28,114 nucleotides of DNA from Oppiella nova. Its lineage: Eukaryota > Arthropoda > Arachnida > Sarcoptiformes > Oppiidae. Below the pieces are notes generated by a model that was not told the DNA's origin, searched no databases, and worked only from the letters and a program-made list of their open reading frames with translations. The translations under genes were made by a program, and so were the position numbers. Shown piece by piece: positions 1 to 10,008 of this stretch. Positions within the stretch are counted from its first letter, which is position 1. Each line of letters opens with the position of its first letter. The stretch is taken from NCBI GenBank assembly GCA_905397405.1, contig CAJPVJ010000328.1, positions 1 through 28,114 of the forward strand, given 5' to 3'.

Positions 1-28
1 ACAGCAAATTCAAATATTATTAACTATT

Positions 29-1880
29 ATGAAAGACAATATGAATAAAATTTGCGAGATTTGTAGCGATAAAGCATTGGGTAAATAATTTTTAAAATGA
101 ATTATTCTTACAAATGAATTATTTTCTAAGTGAAATTTAATTTATTAAGCCATTCATGAGTTTGTGTAAACTAATTATATTAATTGTTTATTAATTATGA
201 CCAAAATCGTGATGTCCTTTAGGCCGACACTTCGGTGCCATTGCTTGTGAATTGTGTAAAGCATTCTTCAGGAGGAATGCACTCAAAAATAAGGTAATAT
301 AAAAGGGACACAAAAATATTGACAAATATCTATACTTATGAATTGCTCACAATTCATGCGAATAGGTTTGGAAATGCCTTTCGGATGGAAAGTGTAAAAT
401 AACTCCAAATACTAAAACCCTATGCAAGACATGTAGACTTCATAAGTGTTTTGCAGTGGGTATGAGAAAGGTGAGTGAATGGTGGAGCACTATTCAAGCA
501 AAACATAACTCGCATATTATTTTGATTTATGATGTTTGTATGGATAGGAATTGATACTAAATGATGAGGAAAGGGAGCAAAGGAGACAATTACTCGAAGA
601 AAATAGACGCAAACGAAAGGCATTAAATGAAAGTCAAAACACATCCTCAGAAGTCAATGTGTCTTCAAATTCACAATCACTTGAGTCGACCATTTCTGGT
701 GATTGTGGTGACAGTGACTCCTTAGATGCCATAATAGGATGTGTTTCGGATGATACCGATGAGGACCTGAGCGCACAAATTATGGAAATCGAAAATTATG
801 TCAATAGTGAGCACTCGGACCACAGTATTGAGGCATTGGGTGATAGGCTTATGTTAGAAGATATCAAACAGAGGTCAACAAAAGTAGCTATCATTCCTAT
901 GTTTAAAGGTCTCACAGATTATACCACTTTGAATGAATTGGAAATCAATAAACTTGGAGAGTTATTGAGCTTGTCCAAAATATTTGAGTACCCATCCAGC
1001 ACAAATTTATTAAAACTTACGGACATAACAGAATACTTTAAGATCTCTAATAAAAGACTGGAAGTGACTGTTAAAGAATTTCTGAGTTTTAGCAAAGGGT
1101 TGAGTGGATTCACTAATGTATGTCCTGATGACCAGTACACCCTATTTAAGTATGGGTGCTCTGAGATGTTGCTTATTAGATGTCTTATGTATTATAACCG
1201 GGATGGAGAATATTTTAACTTTTATATGGTAGTCAACATTGAATTTAGGATGCATTTATAATAGACAGTAATATACAGTTATATAAAGTATTGTATTTTT
1301 CATAGGATAACGACACCTCACTTATAGTTAATTATGATTCATTTACTGCCGAGATATCCAGGTCTTATTTGATGTTTAAAAATGAATTTAAAGATTATTT
1401 GAACAAGATTCTACCGCTATGGAACCGGGACCGTATAATATTGGAATTGGTATGTTAATTAGCTCTAGTAAATTTAATTTTAATTACTTAAAATATTTTG
1501 GTTATATACTATTTTCAGCTCAATGCTATTGCACTGTTCAATCCTAATCGACCAAATCTTAAACATAGAAAAAAAATTAAGTAATGTATTTGTATTATGA
1601 TCTTAATAGTGTTATACAATAATTAACAATTAAATATTATTTTTAATTTAATAGACTCGAACAGCAATTATATATCTATTTATTGAAAAGATATTTACTA
1701 TTAAAGTGTCGATCGGATTGTGATTCTCAGGAAAGGTTGTGTCAACTAATGAACACTTTCACCGATATCTACAAAATAATTGAAACACAAAAAGTGTATA
1801 ATATTGGAGAGAATGAAATATATTCGCAAACATATGGACCACTAATGAGGGAGATATTTGATTTACCAGCATCGAAATAA
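29..1880 (+). CDS. NR1: HR96-like nuclear receptor, seven exons
   Basis: Exons 29-80, 223-293, 366-470, 548-1228, 1306-1449, 1519-1580 and 1655-1880 join in frame to about 446 residues, all with GT-AG borders. Residues 9-76 form a C4 nuclear receptor DNA-binding domain: CEIC, then P-box CELCKAFFRR, then the second finger ending CRLHKCFAVGMRK. A basic stretch NRRKRK follows as a likely nuclear localisation signal, then a Ser/Asp-rich hinge. The ligand-binding domain carries the family signature DDQYTLFKYGCSE, the LFNPNRP motif and a C-terminal AF-2 helix GPLMREIFD. It should act in the nucleus as a ligand-regulated transcription factor of NR1J (DHR96/DAF-12) type; the ligand is unknown. P-box CELCK is odd, since relatives have CESCK. 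A first Met at 41 is also possible; 29 was chosen because NR2 starts at the matching place. The nearest relative is NR2. Confidence 0.88.
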
Positions 1881-2576
1881 AATTTGACTTATATACAAGT
1901 AGAAATAATCAATATAATTAAAAACATTCAGATAGTAAATAATTACAATTTACTTTTATCAATCATTAAACTTGTTAAAGTAATGAATTAATAAATATTC
2001 AGTAAATATATAGCTTTTAATACCGGTAATAAATGTTCATTTTGTTTATAATTACTTAAATCATCAAATTTTGCAATACAAAAATCATTTTCACATTTAT
2101 CAATTTATTGTAACTTATTAAACAATTTAATGTTAAATATAATGGTTGCATCATTTATTTATATATATTCCTGGCTATAGTGATTCAATTGTGTAAATGT
2201 TGTAAAACAATATTTCCTTTTTGGTTACTAATAAAATAAATGCAAACAATCGCTTAGTGAACTTATCTACCAGATCAGTCTAAAATGGTTTCACTATAAG
2301 CCCATTATACAACATATTTCCTTAGAATTACACATAAATTTTTATTATTAATAAATTGTGATTATTTTTCATTGAAACCATTAAAAAAGAAAATTGCTAA
2401 TATTTACGTTTTGGAGTCAAATAATTTCAATTAAATATTTTTCTGTTAAATAAATACATAGTATTGTATTGTACATAATATTGTACATAACATCATCATA
2501 TATTGTGTAATCATCAGTCACAGTTAATGGTTGCCACATAAATATTTGACAACAAATTCAAATATTATTAACTAAT
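1881..2576. other. AT-rich spacer between NR1 and NR2
   Basis: No gene is seen. A candidate polyadenylation signal AATAAA lies at 1990-1995, about 110 bases after the NR1 stop. The last 30 bases before the NR2 start (2548-2579) are nearly identical to bases 1-31 just before and at the NR1 start, so the two genes share a duplicated 5' leader. Confidence 0.6.
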
Positions 2577-4477
2577 ATGAAACACAAAGTTAATAAAATT
2601 TGTGAGATTTGTAGCGATAAAGCATTGGGTAAATAATTTTTTTAATTAATTATTCTTACGAATGAATGATTTTGTTAGTAAAACTTAATTTGTTAAGTCA
2701 TTAATGAGCTTGTTTATAGTAATTATAAGAATAATTATTAAATATTTATTAATTATGAAAAATTGTGATGTCCTTTAGGCCGATACTTCGGTGCCATTAC
2801 TTGCGAATCGTGTAAAGCATTCTTCAGGAGGAATGCACTCAAAAATAAGGTAATATAAAAGGGACACAAAAATATTGATAAATATATATATACTTATGAA
2901 TTGTTTAAAATTTATGTGAATAGGTTTGGAAATGCCTTTCGGATGGAAAGTGCAAAATAACTCCAAATACTAAAACCCTATGCAAGACATGTAGACTTCA
3001 TAAGTGTTTTGCAGTGGGCATGAGAAAGGTGAGTTAATATTGGAGTACTATTCAAGTAAAACACGATTAGTATATTATTATGATTTAAGATTGTTTGTTT
3101 CGATAGGAATTGATACTTACGGACGAGAAAAGGGAAGAAAGGAGACAATTAGTCGCAGGGAATAGACGCAAACGAAAGCTATTGAATGAAAGTCAAAACA
3201 CATCCTCAGAAGCAAATGAACCCTCAAACTCACAATCACTTGAGTCAATGATAGCCAGCCCTCTGTTGCCACCGATTAAGTCGCCCGTCAGTATCACACC
3301 TAATAAGGACTTGAAGTCGGCGCTCACTTACCGCCGAAGACTGTTTGATGTCTATGAAGACGTGGTGGCGGCTTTCGAGAGGTTTACGTTTTTTGTGGAC
3401 AAACGAAAGGACAATCACGCGAGCGGATCCCTAGTGTTACCCCAGAAGTTCAAACTGTTGGCCGAAGTGTTCAAATCGATGGACACTGTGGTGTCGATGC
3501 ACTACAAGCGCCAAGAGATCTGCACTTTCGATAAACTCAAGAATTCCGTGGAGAGGATGACGGCGAAGAAGTTTGACACCAAAAGGTTGGCACAAATACA
3601 GACAGTCTTCGGCACCGGATTTAAGCTGAAGTACGAATTGTTCTCGAGTTATGCGGAGCGCCGGAAACCCAGCTATCAGTTGATAATAACTCCGGTGTAT
3701 GACTCGGATGTGGACATACGGACCAATTCTATACACCTCTTGGAGAGGTATCAGCGGTTTGTGGCGAAACTCGTAGACATCACGAAAGGCCACCACAAGA
3801 AGTATTTGCATGCATTGGGTCTTAATGTAGACGACAAAGAGCTGGTCCGATGGCACCCGAAGTTTAGGGTGGACTCCGTGCCAGACGTCACGCCCGATGA
3901 CAACACACTGCCAGCGGAACCACGACTCGGAGAGAAGACCGCCGAAGAGGTCTTGGCGAACATCAGACAGCGATTAGGTATATCATCGACGACTGTCACC
4001 GCGGATGACGACAAAAACAATGACACGAACTCTAACGACAATAAGACGTCTGATACTAATCAGAAGATTACGAAAGGATTACTTAAAGGCATTTCAATGA
4101 ATCTGTTAAACAAAATTAGGGCCAAAGAAGAGGTAAATAAGGCAAAAGAGATGACCCGAAAGCCCGAAGTGGAGACAGAGCTCGGGATATTGCGATCGTT
4201 ACCTGAATTCATACGAATAATTCACAGCTATATCGTGGGCTCCAAGAAGTTGGCCGTACCTTACGATCAACTCATCGACAAACTGATCACCAGTTTCACG
4301 AGCAGTCTGTCTATACTGCGGGCTAAGGAGCACATGAGCTACCTGTGCCGCTTTATGCCCGACTGGATCTGTCAGTTGGAAGTGAAAAAAGGGAATTACA
4401 TTAAAATCAATAAAGAAACCACACTTTCAACACTGGATCAGCAAATCAAAACAATGGTTAATCGCCTGAAGGACTGA
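2577..4477 (+). CDS. CDT1: Nuclear receptor zinc finger fused in frame to CDT1
   Basis: Exons 2577-2628, 2779-2849, 2924-3028 and 3107-4477 join to a predicted 532-residue protein. Residues 1-123 come from an NR1-like receptor: zinc fingers with P-box CESCKAFFRR, then basic NRRKRK and the Ser-rich hinge start. At 3248 (Met124) the sequence changes to CDT1, the replication-licensing factor that loads MCM2-7 and is bound by geminin. Recognisable CDT1 parts are the geminin-binding domain (KLLAEVFKSMDTVVSM, QIQTVFGTGFKLK, RWHPKFRVDSVPD) and the C-terminal winged helix (GISMNLLNKIRAKE, LPEFIRIIH, MPDWICQLEVKKGNYIKI). The block is intronless and clearly GC-richer than the AT-rich receptor exons, as expected of a retrocopy. 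No PIP-box degron is seen in the N-terminal part, though CDT1 proteins normally have one. The reading frame is open throughout. Translation could instead begin at Met 3248. The CDT1 identity is firm; the chimera as an expressed protein is inference. Confidence 0.82.
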
Positions 4478-4698
4478 ATTATTTGTATTACCATTACTTG
4501 GATTTTAATTTTTATCACACATTGTTTTTTATGTCAGATTTACTTTAATTTTATTTGTATTTTATATTACTTTTTAATTGCAAACCACTCTAATAGCGGT
4601 TTATTATACAAATCAATCGATACTTAAATACTGTAATCCGGTTTTATTTTTTTTTATAAAACGAATGTTAATTTAAACTTTCAGTGAATAAATTTTAG
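3248..4698 (+). mobile_element. CDT1 retrocopy inserted in NR2 exon 4 (inferred)
   Basis: Comparison with NR1 shows one continuous exon there, whereas here the receptor sequence stops after CTTGAGTCA and resumes at ATTTCTGG (about 4720). The intervening block holds CDT1 coding sequence and about 220 bases of AT-rich 3' sequence with AATAAA-like signals near 4688 and 4710. No clear poly(A) tract or target-site duplication remains; a weak AGTCA match occurs on both sides. Intronless coding sequence, foreign base composition and placement inside another gene's exon support reverse-transcribed mRNA insertion, but the mechanism is inferred. Confidence 0.6.
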
Positions 4699-5885
4699 TC
4701 ATTGCCATCAATAAAGACGATTTCTGGTAATTGTGGTGAAAGTGACTCCTTGGATGCCATAATAGGGTGTGTTTCGGATAATACCGATGAGGACCTGAGC
4801 GCACAGATTATGGAAATTGAAAATTATGCCAATATTTTTCGGACTCGGCAAAAGCACTCGGACCACAATATTGAGGCATTGGGTGATAGACTTATGTTAA
4901 AAACACGACAAATAGCTATCATTCCTATGTTTAAAGGTCTCACAGATTATAACACTTTGAATGAATTGGAAATCAATAAACTTGGAGAGTTATTGAGCTT
5001 GTCCAAAATATTTGAGTACCTGTCCAGTAAACACTTGTTAAAACTGAAGGACATAACACAATACCTTAAGATTACTCCTAAAAGATCGGAAGAGACTGTT
5101 AAAGAATTGCTAAGTTTTAGCAAAGGGTTGAGTGGATTCACTAATGTATGCCCTGATGACCAGTACATACTATTTAAATACGGGTGCTCCGAGATGTTAC
5201 TTATTAGATGTCTTATGTATTATAACCAGGATGGCAAATATTTTAAATTATATGTGGTATTAATTATTGAATTTATAAAAATATTTTGATACACTTTAAT
5301 ATATAGTATTGTTTTTTCATAGGATAATGACATCTCAGTTATAGCTAGTTTGGATTTATTTAATGACGAGATGTCCAGGTCTTTTTCTATTTTCAAAAAT
5401 GTATTTAAGGATTATTTGTGCAAGTTTCTACCCCTATGGAACCGGGACCGAATAATATTGGAATTGGTAAGTTAATTAGCACTAGTAAATTTAATTTTAA
5501 TTACTTTGGTTATATGGTCATATACTATTTTCAGCTCAATGTTATTGCCCTGTTCAATCCTAATCGACCAAATCTTAAACATAGAAAAAACATTAAGTAA
5601 TGTATTTGTATTATGATCTTAATAGTATTGTACAATAATTATTGATTTCCATTTAATAGACTCGAACAACAATTATATATCTATTTATTAAAAAGATATT
5701 TACTATTGAAGTGTCGATCTGATTGTGAATCTCAGGAAAGATTATGTAAACTAATGAACACTTTCGCCGATATCTACGAAATAACTGAAACACAAAAAGT
5801 GTATAATATTAGGGAAAATGAAATATATCCGGATCTATATGGGCCACTAATGAGGGAGATATTTGATATACCAGCACCACAATAA
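4699..5885 (+). CDS. NR2 3' half: ligand-binding domain cut off by CDT1
   Basis: Segments 4699-5256, 5323-5466, 5535-5596 and 5660-5885 encode the hinge and complete ligand-binding domain of the receptor whose zinc fingers lie at 2577-3028. They closely match NR1: signature DDQYILFKYGCSE, NRDRIILEL, LFNPNRPNLKHR and AF-2 GPLMREIFD. No stops or frameshifts are seen. With the CDT1 stop at 4477 in between, this half can only be made by skipping the CDT1 exon or from a separate start. A TTTTAG acceptor ending at 4698 is in phase with the donor after 3028; that splice would give a receptor of about 405 residues lacking the usual ELIL..RRKRK extension after the zinc fingers. It may otherwise be a young non-expressed remnant. 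The coding match is certain; its use is not. Confidence 0.7.
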
Positions 5886-6379
5886 CATAACATTTAATTT
5901 ATTGTATTAAAAATCTTGTTAAAAATTTAGTACATTAATTATTACATGTTTTTAATAAAATATTTAATTCATGTATTAATTTTTTGTGATAATTTGTAAA
6001 TTCATTTTGTTTATAAATATAAAAGAATATAAATATGATTTGATTTGAGATAACTGTCCTTCAATATGTTATTTCAGTATTTATGATATTATTTGTATGA
6101 ATTATAAGTAATTGACAACTAATGCAAAACTATTTGACAAATAACAGTAAATTTAATATTAACTAAATTTACTTAATATTTTGTATTATTAGTAACATAT
6201 GAATTACTATGAAATAAATTAATATCACTTAAAACTCCCTCGTATATGATCAAATCAAGGTTATTTATAAGTTAGATTAAATAATATTTGTAGCTTGATT
6301 GTGTAATTGTGTTGACAAAATATTATTTAGATTACATTATTTAAAATGATTATCATTTCAAATTAACTATGTCACTAAA
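5886..6379. other. AT-rich spacer between NR2 and NR3
   Basis: No gene, RNA or repeat could be supported. The stretch is low-complexity AT-rich sequence with the NR3 5' leader at its right end. An ATG at 6369 is followed at once by an in-frame stop, so it is not the NR3 start. Confidence 0.55.
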
Positions 6380-8044
6380 ATGAGTTATAATAAAAGTACA
6401 CTTAAGTGTGAAGTTTGTGGCGGTAAAGCAATTGGTAAAAGTTGTTAAAATTATAATATTTTGTTCACATAATTAAATATTTTTAATTATTAATGAATTC
6501 AATTCATAGGACGAAACTTTTTCGCATTTACGTGCGATTCGTGTAAGTATTTCTTTAGACGCTATGCACTCAACGATAAGGTAGTTATCATTTGAATATA
6601 ATAATTAATATATAAATAGAAACAATTTATTAATCCAATAGCCATTTAAATGTCCAACGAGTGGGAAATGTGTTATAAACCCACAAACAAGATCTTTGTG
6701 CAAGAAATGTAGACTTCATAAATGTTTTGAAGTTGGAATGAGAAAGGTACCTACAGTAATTACAATTGTTTTTGATTTATTGTATTAATTATAAAATTAA
6801 TTTTAGGAATTAATACGAAGTGATGCCGAAAATCAATTGAGAAAACTTGAAGTCCGGGAGAATAAACGCAAACTAAACTTATTAATCAAATACAAGAACT
6901 CTGTTGATTCAGAATATTCTGGTTATTCAACAAGCAGTTTATTACCACGGTCATATGGAAATGATGAAAGGGATTTTATTTTAGATTTAATTGAAAATAC
7001 TCTGAATATAAGTGATGAACAGATTAAGGAAATTGAAAGCTATTTGTCCCTGACCACATCAAATACTTACCTATCATTAGATGAGATATTAGCAAAATAT
7101 GAGAAATTCTTTATAACTCCTGTATTCAGAGAACTCGTGGATTATAACGGGTTGAATGAATTGGAGTCCAATCGGATATCCGAGTTATTAAACGCGTCTA
7201 AAATAATAAACAATCCCATGACTAAAAATAATTTTATAATAACTGATTGGGAAGAGTTAGTTAAAGTGACATCTTATAGGACCGAGGTGCAGATCCAAGA
7301 ATTTATAAATTTTTGCAAAACATTTAATGGATTATCAAATCTATGTCCAACTGATCAGTCCATATTAATTAAGTACGGATTAATGGAGTTATTTGTAATC
7401 TATCATCTATTATGCTATAATAAGGATACTCAGAAATTTACATTATATTTAGTAAGTATACAAATTACCTTATTAAATGTATTATACTGTATATTATATA
7501 AAACTTGTAACTAGGATGATGAGAATTCTGTGATCGTTGGCTATGAGTATTTTGAATATAAGGACATTGATTATTTGCATATTATGAAGGGCTTATTAAA
7601 CAGATTATTGCCTGAAATTAAACGAGATTTTGTTATAAAAAACTTGGTAAGAATTTTATACTAAAAATATATTAACATAGTTATTTTATGTAAATATTCT
7701 GTATTATATAATCAGGTAATTGCAATAGTAGTGTTTAATCCGAATCGACCTAATCTTAAGCATAGACATACTGTCCAGTAAGTCATAGAAATTGATCAAC
7801 ATAGTTTTATTTGTAATGTTAATGCTTATTTCATAGACTCGAACAACAATTGTATGTATATTTGTTGCAAAAATATCTATCAATGAAATATCAAATGGAA
7901 TCGAAGTTGAAACTACAAAAACTCATGAATTCATTGAGAGACGTATGTGTACTAGGTGATATTCATTTCATGTATGGAATAAAAGATTATATGGATTATT
8001 ATCACTATTTCGGACCACGTATGAGATTATGGTTGAATGAATAA
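6380..8044 (+). CDS. NR3: HR96-like receptor with altered P-box and AF-2
   Basis: Exons 6380-6434, 6510-6580, 6642-6746, 6807-7451, 7515-7646, 7716-7777 and 7837-8044 join to about 425 residues. All eight zinc-binding cysteines are present: KCEVC, then TCDSCKYFFRR, then KCPTSGKC and LCKKCRLHKC. The P-box is CDSCKY, with Glu changed to Asp and the usual Ala to Tyr. The ligand-binding domain is shown by TDQSILIKYGLME and LFNP-like VFNPNRPNLKHR. The C-terminus reads YFGPRMRLWLNE: where the sisters have PLxREI or PLLKEI, the acidic AF-2 residue is gone and the protein ends early. It should bind DNA but may lack classical ligand-dependent coactivator recruitment. ATG 6380 is chosen because the upstream ATG at 6369 stops after four codons. 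Confidence 0.87.
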
Positions 8045-8666
8045 ATTATAATTTTGTTGACATGAATATTAATAAACACTATTTAATCATTATTCTCAGA
8101 AATACAAATACAGTAAAAGCAATAACACAATGCATTTATAATTATAATACAATTTGATAAAATAAACTTCAATTTAAACTAAAATTTAGCTTACTTTAGA
8201 TTACTATAATTGATTATTTAGACATGCAATTAGATTGAAAGTAACTTTTTTGGTAAGTTCTTTGGATTTTAGGAATATTTTACAAATATTAATGAGTCTT
8301 GAGCTCATTTTGACCATATTTTATATTAATCCATTTATAGAGCCAAACAGGACTAGGGCAAAATACGATAAGGAGTACCATGGGTAAAATTGTCGATTAA
8401 CAATCCAAATACAATACTTTAAGACATAAACAAAATCTAATACACCAAATAATTCTAAGTAATTTAAAGGATACATAAAAATAAAATTGATTTCAAATTA
8501 TAAACCGATTAAATAATATACTGTAGAATCAAATTGACTCAAGGTCTTGTAAGCTAAAACTTGAAATATTAGTACCCAATGGTATTGTAAACCTAATTAC
8601 TTTTAAAAGGAATTTTATAATAAAAATCTTTTCAAGTTATAAATGAGTAAAAACGGAATCAAAGGC
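8045..8666. other. Spacer between convergent NR3 and LRAT genes
   Basis: The 3' ends of NR3 (plus) and the LRAT-domain gene (minus) face each other here. No coding exon, RNA gene or clear repeat is seen in this AT-rich stretch. Confidence 0.55.
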
Positions 8667-9446
8667 TCAATTAGCGATGGAGTGTCTGCTGATATCCTCA
8701 AGTTTCAGGTTCTTAAGCGTCAAATCAATCTCTTCTTCGACCACTTTAGCGACCATTGAAGAGACGGCTGATATGAGGAGACAAACGAAACCCAATTTAA
8801 AGCACCCGTTTTGCTGTAAGTAATGGCTAGTAGTGCCACTTAAAGTGGACACCGTCTTGAGGGCGGCGGTCATTATATCCTTAAAGGTGTTCACCTGTGA
8901 TGACCACCCGATGCCATACTTCCAGAACGTGGAGTAGTGCTCGCAGTTCAGTGACTTTAGACAGTATCTGAAAATAGTGTCTTTCATTCGGTGAAGAGTC
9001 GCAAACACTTGATCCAAGTCTGGCAACTGATTGCCAGTAGTCTTCAACATCTCCGAAGCCATGATCTCCTGGTTATTGATCCGACAGAGCGATGGCTGCG
9101 GACTATCCGTGTCTTTGAGGATATCCTCCAACGGCTCGTATTTAAGCAGCGCTTTGCCATTGAATGACATCTCTTTGCGGACACCAGTCCTCGTGAGGTC
9201 AGTGTCCCCGTGACCGGCATCTCCATCATCAACAGCGGTGATATGAAAGCACATGACATTCCCGTAGTGGTCGACCGACTCGAAGAACACCCAATGCCTG
9301 TACCCACCCCTCAATACTTCAATCAAATCGCCGCGACTCAAGAGGAGTTTTACTCTGTCGTACTCCAAGAATGAGCCAGTTCGTCCGAATGAACCCATAG
9401 ACTCCGATGAAGCCATTGATACACTTTTGGACTCAACTGATCCCAT
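8667..9446 (-). CDS. LRAT-domain (H-rev107/NlpC-P60-like) protein
   Basis: An intronless 259-residue reading frame. LRAT-family enzymes are thiol acyltransferases or phospholipases acting on membrane lipids (retinol or phospholipid substrates). Seen here: the domain start GDLIEVLRGGYRHW (residues 39-52) with His51, a second candidate His68, and the catalytic-cysteine motif NCEHY with Cys168. A hydrophobic segment at about 216-236 fits a C-terminal membrane anchor. The N-terminus MGSVES matches an N-myristoylation pattern, which supports ATG 9446 over the upstream TTG at 9473. The gene is visibly GC-richer than the receptors around it, lies in the opposite direction and has no introns. It diverges from NR4 with about 560 bases between the starts. 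Substrate cannot be told from sequence. Family call firm, function open. Confidence 0.83.
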   Translation of the reverse strand: MGSVESKSVSMASSESMGSFGRTGSFLEYDRVKLLLSRGDLIEVLRGGYRHWVFFESVDHYGNVMCFHITAVDDGDAGHGDTDLTRTGVRKEMSFNGKALLKYEPLEDILKDTDSPQPSLCRINNQEIMASEMLKTTGNQLPDLDQVFATLHRMKDTIFRYCLKSLNCEHYSTFWKYGIGWSSQVNTFKDIMTAALKTVSTLSGTTSHYLQQNGCFKLGFVCLLISAVSSMVAKVVEEEIDLTLKNLKLEDISRHSIAN

Positions 9447-10008
9447 TGTCACCCAATTTGTATGATTCAGCAAAAGTAGTGTTTCGTTGTATCACTTTAT
9501 GTAACAAAAGGTGTGACACCTAACACATCATGTGATCTAATCATAGCATTGCCATCGCTATAGGAATCAAACGCTAATCCATTGGGAACTACTTCTTAAA
9601 GAAATATACAATGTCCAAGATAAATTTTTTAACTTAAATAGATTGGCTAAGAATTAAGGATTACTTGTATGTATTAATAAATAAATAATTATCGACTTTA
9701 AAAGTAAAAATTTATTTATTTTCTTTAAACTATATATTTAGATAAACAGTATTTAGCGATTTAAGTCAAAGTTGTAAACATAGATTGTGTTATATTTAAG
9801 GAATGTTTTTGAATATATTTAACTGATTGTTTATCAGATATAAATTTTTTATACAGTATGATAGGCTTACAGAGTAAATAAAATTTCGCATAAAATAAAT
9901 ACTGTACTATTTTTCACTAATAATTATAACTACTATTAACTTTATAAAATACAAATATTAACAAAAAAATAAAATAAATCAATATAAATTGCACATAAGC
10001 TTAGAATA
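9447..10008. other. Divergent 5' region between LRAT gene and NR4
   Basis: This stretch separates two genes transcribed away from each other and must hold both promoters. It is AT-rich; no defined regulatory motif, repeat or reading frame stands out. Confidence 0.5.

Noticed and set aside
3437-4041. Long minus-strand reading frames opposite CDT1
   Set aside because: They are antisense shadows of a strongly coding GC-rich segment and show no family features.
3240-4720. Target-site duplication around the CDT1 insertion
   Set aside because: Only a weak AGTCA match is found on both sides; it is too short to be significant.
4702-5289. A separate receptor gene lacking a zinc finger
   Set aside because: Comparison with NR1 shows it is the direct continuation of NR2 exon 4 after the CDT1 block, so an independent LBD-only gene is not needed.
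9041-9307. Overlapping plus- and minus-strand frames inside the LRAT gene
   Set aside because: They are out-of-frame shadows; the frame containing HW and NCEHY is the coding one.
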